DNA of 64,000 nt from Pelecanus crispus (taxonomy: Eukaryota; Chordata; Aves; Pelecaniformes; Pelecanidae): assembly GCF_030463565.1 (NCBI RefSeq), contig NC_134646.1, positions 16,396,001 to 16,460,000 on the forward strand, written 5' to 3'. Position 1 is the stretch's first letter, and each line of letters opens with the position of its first letter. Under the pieces are notes generated by a model. It saw only the letters and a list, made by a program, of their open reading frames with translations. It did not search any database and had not been told where the DNA came from. Shown piece by piece: positions 59,621-64,000 of this stretch. Made by a program: the position numbers and the translations under genes.

Positions 59621-59989
59621 ATCATAGAATCATAGAATCGTCTAGGTTGGAAAAGACCTTTAAGATCATCCAGTCCAACCATTAACCTACACTACCAAGC
59701 CCACCTAAACCAATCAAGGGTAGATTAGACTAAACCATATCCCGAAGTGCCACATCTACCTGTTTTTTGAACACTTCCAGGGATGGTGACTCCACCACCT
59801 CTCTGGGCAGCCTGTTCCAATGCTTGACCACCCTTTCCGTAAAGAAATTTTTCCTAATTTCCAGCCTAAACCTCCCCTGGCGCAGCTTGAGCCCATTTCC
59901 TCTCGTCCTATCGCTAGCTACTTGGGAGAAGAGACCAACACCCACCTCACTACAACCTCCTTTCAGGTAGTTGTAGAGAGCGATAAGGT
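59621..59989 (-). mobile_element. CR1 LINE 3' fragment
   Basis: Same subfamily as the copy at 38861-39448 and nearly identical over the shared part (tail, then the end of the reverse-transcriptase frame with [19 protein letters not shown]). It is truncated at about 59989, where the match stops abruptly in GATAAGGT. The open frame running on to 60251 is accidental fusion with flanking DNA. Confidence 0.92.
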
Positions 59990-60839
59990 AGCAGGTGTCG
60001 TGCCTGATTCTGAAAAATGCTGTGGTTTTGTGCTGGGGGGCTTGGCATGTGCTCATCCAGCCAGGAGGCCGAACAGGACAGGTGACTTCAGTGTTCAACA
60101 GGCACAGTAATTTGGGTCTTTCTCCTTGACTCGGGTATTGATTTTCATGATACTTACAGAATCTTACCATCACAGAGACTTCCGTTCCTCTGTCATATTT
60201 GTTCACAATTTGCAGATTGATTCCAAACACGTATGAGAGAGAAGAAACCAACAGATAATCAAGCAGACAATATAAATGATCGTTTATTTCCTTTTTTTTT
60301 TTCCTTTTTTTCTCTTCTTTTTTTTGCCAACTAGGGTAAAAGTGGTAGTCTTAACGTTAAAGAAAAATGAAGGGTTTGTCTTTACAAGTTTATAATGCCT
60401 TTCACAGTCAGGTTTTGACTCTGAAGTGGGAAGATGTAAGTCTATCTGTAAACCTTCAATTAATTCAAAGCCAAATTTGTTACCTGTGGTATTGGGTGAC
60501 CAGAAGAGAACAGAAGACCACAGGGAGAAGTTTGTGAGGTAGCTGGTACATACATAGAGAAAGATTGCATGCATTAATATAGGATCTAGTATAGCTATGG
60601 AGCTGGATGAGAGGTCTGAAGTGCTGTGTGACATTCAAGTATGCTCTGAGGCTAATAAAACTGGTATGAAAGAAGATGGCAGAGTCATATCCATTTAAAA
60701 GAATGTCTTTAGTTGTATAAAGATAAAACATGGTAATTGGGTTCAAATTGGTGTAAGATATTACTGTAGGTAATGTGGACGGTTACATTGTACCCAAAAA
60801 GTGTACTCTTTCCCCAGTTTCTTCATACTAACATAGACT
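59990..60839. other. Intergenic between CR1 and LTR
   Basis: AT-rich sequence with a T-rich stretch near 60290-60325. No feature is recognised. Confidence 0.6.
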
Positions 60840-61044
60840 TGTATCAGGTTTGCGTGGCAAGGTTTTGGTAGCGGGGGGGCTACTGGGGTGGCTTCTGTGA
60901 GAAGCTGCTAGAAGCTTCCCCTGTGTCTGACAGAGCCAATGCCAGCCAGCTCCCAGACGGACCCGCTGCTGGCCAAGGCTAAGCCCATCAGCGATGGTGG
61001 TAGCACCTCTGGGATAACATATTTAAGAAGGGGAAAACGTTGCT

Positions 61045-61689
61045 GTGCAACAGCAACAGCAGCTGGAAAGAGGAGTGAGAATACGTGAGAGGAAGGACTC
61101 TGCAGACATCCAGGACAGTGAAGAAGGAGGGCAGGATGTGCTCCAGGCGCCGGAGCAGAGATTCCCCCGCAGCCCCTGGTGCAGCCCATGGAGGCAGCTG
61201 TGCCCCTGCACCCATGGAGGCCCACGGGGGAGCAGAGATCCCCCTGCACCCGGGGAGGACCCCACGCCGGAGCAGGGGGATGTGCCCCAAGGAGGCTGTG
61301 ATCCCGTGGGAAGCCCGCGCTGGAGCAGGCTCCTGGCAGGACCTGTGGACCCAAGGAGAAAGAGGAGCCCACGCTGGAGCAGGTTTGCTGGCAGGAGCTG
61401 TGACCCCGCGGGGGACCCACGCTGGAGCAGGCTGCTCCTGAAGGGCTGCACCCCGTGGGAGGGACCCACGCTGGAGCAGTTTGTGAAGAGCCGTAGCCCG
61501 TGGGAAGAACCCATGTTGGAGAAGTTCATGAAGGACTGTCTCCTGTGGGAGGGACCCCATGGTGGAGCAGGGGAAGAGTGTGAGGAGGAGGAAGGAGCAG
61601 CAGAGACAACGTGTGATGAACTGACCGCAGCCCCCATTCCCTGTCCCCCTGCGCCGCTAGAGGGGAGGAGGCGGAGAAATCAGGAATAA
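61045..61689 (+). other. 214-codon open frame across the LTR repeats (probably incidental)
   Basis: An ATG just after a CAG-rich stretch opens a frame through the tandem repeats. Its TAA (61687-61689) lies inside the AATAAA signal. The three minus-strand frames here are also open for 170-204 codons, which points to GC-rich composition rather than coding. It has no recognised protein domain. Confidence 0.3.
61221..61575 (+). repeat. Tandem repeat inside the LTR (about 8 units of 40-54 bp)
   Basis: The motif CCCACGCTGGAGCAG recurs, with changes, at 61221, 61261, 61314, 61368, 61416, 61465, 61510 and 61556. The spacing is 40, 53, 54, 48, 49, 45 and 46 bases. Units also share GTGGGAGG-type spacers. 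Confidence 0.8.
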
Positions 61690-61690
61690 A
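61685..61690 (+). terminator. AATAAA poly(A) signal in the LTR
   Basis: Canonical signal about 660 bases after the TATA-like box, where the R region of an LTR would end. A second AATAAA lies near 61782. Confidence 0.55.
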
Positions 61691-61970
61691 GTTAAGCCCA
61701 GGAAGAAGGGAGGGGTGGGGGGAAGGTGTTTTAAGATTTAGTTTTTATTTTCTTATTATCCTACTCTGATTTTGATTGGTAATAAATTAGACTGATTTCC
61801 CCAAGTCGAGCCTGTTTTGCCCATGATGGTAATTGCTGAGTGATCTCCCCGTCCTTATCTTGACCCATGAGCTTTTCGTTGTGTTTTCTCTCCCCTGTCC
61901 AGCTGAGGAGGGGAGTGATAGAGTGGCTTTGGTGGGCACCTGGTGTCCAGCCAGGGCCAACCCACCACAG

Positions 61971-64000
61971 AGACTGTTCCAGAGAAGGAGTCCCACCTTT
62001 TCCCCAGGCTTGTTCCAGCTCCCTCCTCTTGTGCCTAGACTGTCCTTCATAAAAAGTAATTTGCTGTTGTTTTCAACAAACTTTTTTTCATCTGGATCAG
62101 GGAACTGATGCAGCTGACTGCTTGGCTGCAAGTACATTGATGTCAGTAAAAGGTGGACAGGAGAAGTCCATGATATGGGTTAAGAAGCAAAGGGACATAA
62201 CCCTGTTTACAGAAGTAAATGTGTGGCTGCAGCTAGAAAAAGTGAGGGGTCTGGCTGCATTTTTTTGTTTCAAAAGCAGAAAAAAATATTTTCTGTAACT
62301 CAGAATAAGTAAACAAGTAGCATATATTAGAGGAGTGGTTTAAATCAACCATCATGAAAAAGAATCAAATCAGTGAACAGGAAACTTTGATATAAATGAT
62401 TGCTTTTAATCTTGAATTACAGTTGTATTTTTTCTTAAAGACTGATTTTTCACTGATTGGTAACCATTAAAATGTGCTGATTATAGTCTTTATGCATAAT
62501 TTAGCATTTCTTTTTGCTAACAAAGAGGGCATGCTGTATCTACATACATCTGAGAAATTTCAGACTTTAATATAACATTTATATGGATTCTTAATTTTTA
62601 CATATATTTTGCTATTTTAGAAGATGAGGACTGTTTAATTTCTTTTTTTACTAGATAATTATTTACTTGTGATTCTTATCAAACTAGTGGATAAATATGG
62701 GAATTGAAAGAAAATCATGAGAAAAAAACTCTTTATAGTTGCTTTTAGTTAAATAAGATTACTATAAATGTATTTGAACCTTCTTCTTAAGAAGATTATC
62801 TAAGTATGTTTGGCACTGAAAAAGGTTTTATTAAAAAAATGAAGTATACTTGTAGGAAGAGAACTTAATTGGTTTGATCACTCAGTCTTTCAAGTGTGTA
62901 GAACTAGTAGAGATCATCCTGTCCTTTCCATCTGTTTTTTATTTATGGATGGAAATAATGGAAAAAAAATCAGCAGGGATAATTCGTTTAAGTGAGCTAG
63001 CTGAATAAACAGAAATGAAGAAAATATTGCCACATTGCTTGCAGAAAAAGTTGCTTGTCAAAAACTGATTTAACACTTCAGCAAACCAAGATTAATCCTT
63101 CAGCAGCTTGGCTTTTCTTATAGCTTGAACAGCAAGTCCATACTGTGTAATTACACTACTTTTGTAGTATTTGTTTTGTAAAGCAAACATACTTAAAATT
63201 AAATTTTAAATGAACCAACCTGATTGATTTTATTATTATTTTATTTTAGAGACCTGGAGAAGTTACCAGGGAAGAATCATTTTTTAGCCTTACACTTAAA
63301 TTGAGCACAAAGTCAGGATCTTGTAGAAACCAGGTACTTTTCTTCATGTTTAAGAACGCTGTACATGATTGGAGGAGCCTGTCTTTTAGTAAAGTTAGAA
63401 AAAAATATCATTCAAATATATAAATCTAATATTGCTGCAGAATATTCATTCTTTGACTTCTGATGTATTTTGAAATGAGCAGCAGTTCATACTGCTATCA
63501 ACTTTGCTTGAAGTAAGTGCAAGTGCAATGAAACAATATTCATAAATAAAATCAGGATAAATCATGTTACTAATAAAGCTCTAGTGATAAATAAAAAAAA
63601 TCATATACAAAGAGATGGACTGTGTATGAGACAATCTTGTGGAGTAATAAGAACTTTTTTTTTTGCCATTCCAGCTAAAGCCTTCTGGTGCTTATGCTGT
63701 TCTCAGCAACAGAGGAAGTTAAAATTTGTAGCAGTTAGATGCAGTGGTTTTCCTTGTGGTTGTAGAGCTAGTGGCCATATATTGTAGTTCAGCTTATTAG
63801 CCTTTAGATGGCATTAGCTCCTTGAACATTTTAGGTTTTAATTTTTCTAACGTGTTCAAGTGTGAGATGAGGGAAGACAACAAGAATTTCTGAACTTATA
63901 TTTTCTTAGGGGAGCACAGTCTGTATACTCAATGCATGCTGCTCCCTTTGCCCCCCCCCCCCAAAAAAAAAGGAAAAAACATAAAAACATATTTTTGACT
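61971..64000. other. Right flank, intergenic or intronic
   Basis: AT-rich, no recognised gene. A possible exon lies at 63250-63333 and a C12/A10 run near 63951. If the third CpG island starts a rightward gene, this could be its first intron. Confidence 0.5.
63250..63333 (+). other. Exon-like 84-nt segment
   Basis: A T-rich tract and TTTTAG acceptor precede 84 bases that are open in one frame (28 codons, RPGEVTREESFFSLTL...), followed by CCAG|GTACTT. The length is a multiple of three. I recognise no protein; the segment does not match SMAD1. Such patterns also occur by chance in intronic DNA. Confidence 0.2.

Larger units (their letters stand above)
60840..61970 (+). mobile_element. Solo LTR-like element of an avian endogenous retrovirus
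   Basis: About 1.13 kb starting TGTATCAGG and ending CCCACCACA(G), flanked by the 5-base repeat AGACT (60835-60839 and 61971-61975). It contains a TATA-like CATATTTAAG (61017-61026), a GC-rich middle with tandem repeats, and AATAAA at 61685. I recognise the first 150 bases as a common bird repeat. No internal retroviral genes are present, so it reads as a solo LTR. A 5-base duplication suggests an ERVL-like class, but the family is not proven. Confidence 0.75.

Noticed and set aside
59990-60251. Extension of the CR1 reverse-transcriptase frame to 60251
   Set aside because: The similarity to CR1 ends at 59989; the rest is unrelated flanking DNA that happens to lack stops.
60908-61637. Minus-strand frames of 170-204 codons through the LTR
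   Set aside because: Three overlapping frames open at once over GC-rich tandem repeats, with no domain; not genes.

Overview
This is nuclear DNA of a vertebrate, almost certainly a bird and probably a neoavian. Three things point there: CR1 LINE fragments ending in the ATTCTATG-type 3' tail, a 1.1-kb LTR of a kind I recognise from bird genomes, and the gene order. Two complete protein-coding genes can be read exon by exon. ABCE1 lies on the + strand and OTUD4 on the - strand, meeting tail to tail. The order matches mammals as I recall it (ANAPC10 reversed, ABCE1 forward, OTUD4 reversed, then SMAD1).

Layout. Bases 1-2230 are a large CpG island. It is probably the shared divergent promoter of ABCE1 and of a leftward gene expected to be ANAPC10, none of whose coding sequence is in the window. 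A 5.8-kb intron follows, then 17 coding exons of ABCE1 (7409-18232; 599 aa), all with canonical splice sites. About 19.2-20.6 kb is the gap between the convergent genes. OTUD4 runs from its stop codon at 22074 to its start codon at 53296 in 21 coding exons (1133 aa). Its promoter CpG island covers about 53.2-53.97 kb. A third, unassigned CpG island (55.87-57.12 kb) carries good splice donors pointing both ways. The rest is intergenic, with a truncated CR1 (59.6 kb) and a solo-LTR-like element (60.84-61.97 kb).

Function. ABCE1 is the iron-sulphur twin-ATPase that splits post-termination ribosomes. OTUD4 is an OTU-family deubiquitinase with a Tudor-like domain and an arginine-rich tail. They are neighbours, but nothing in the sequence shows that they act together. 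All ABCE1 catalytic motifs and the OTUD4 catalytic Asp, Cys and His are intact.

Points worth a second look: an upstream ORF overlapping the ABCE1 start codon; a 28-nt copy of ABCE1 exon sequence beside a 13-bp-stem hairpin in an ABCE1 intron; homopolymeric G runs of 25, 20 and 17; complementary GT-rich and CA-rich tracts in one OTUD4 intron; an internal tandem repeat and long ORF in the LTR; and the unassigned third CpG island. I found no wholly new biological system. No tRNA, rRNA or CRISPR array was seen.
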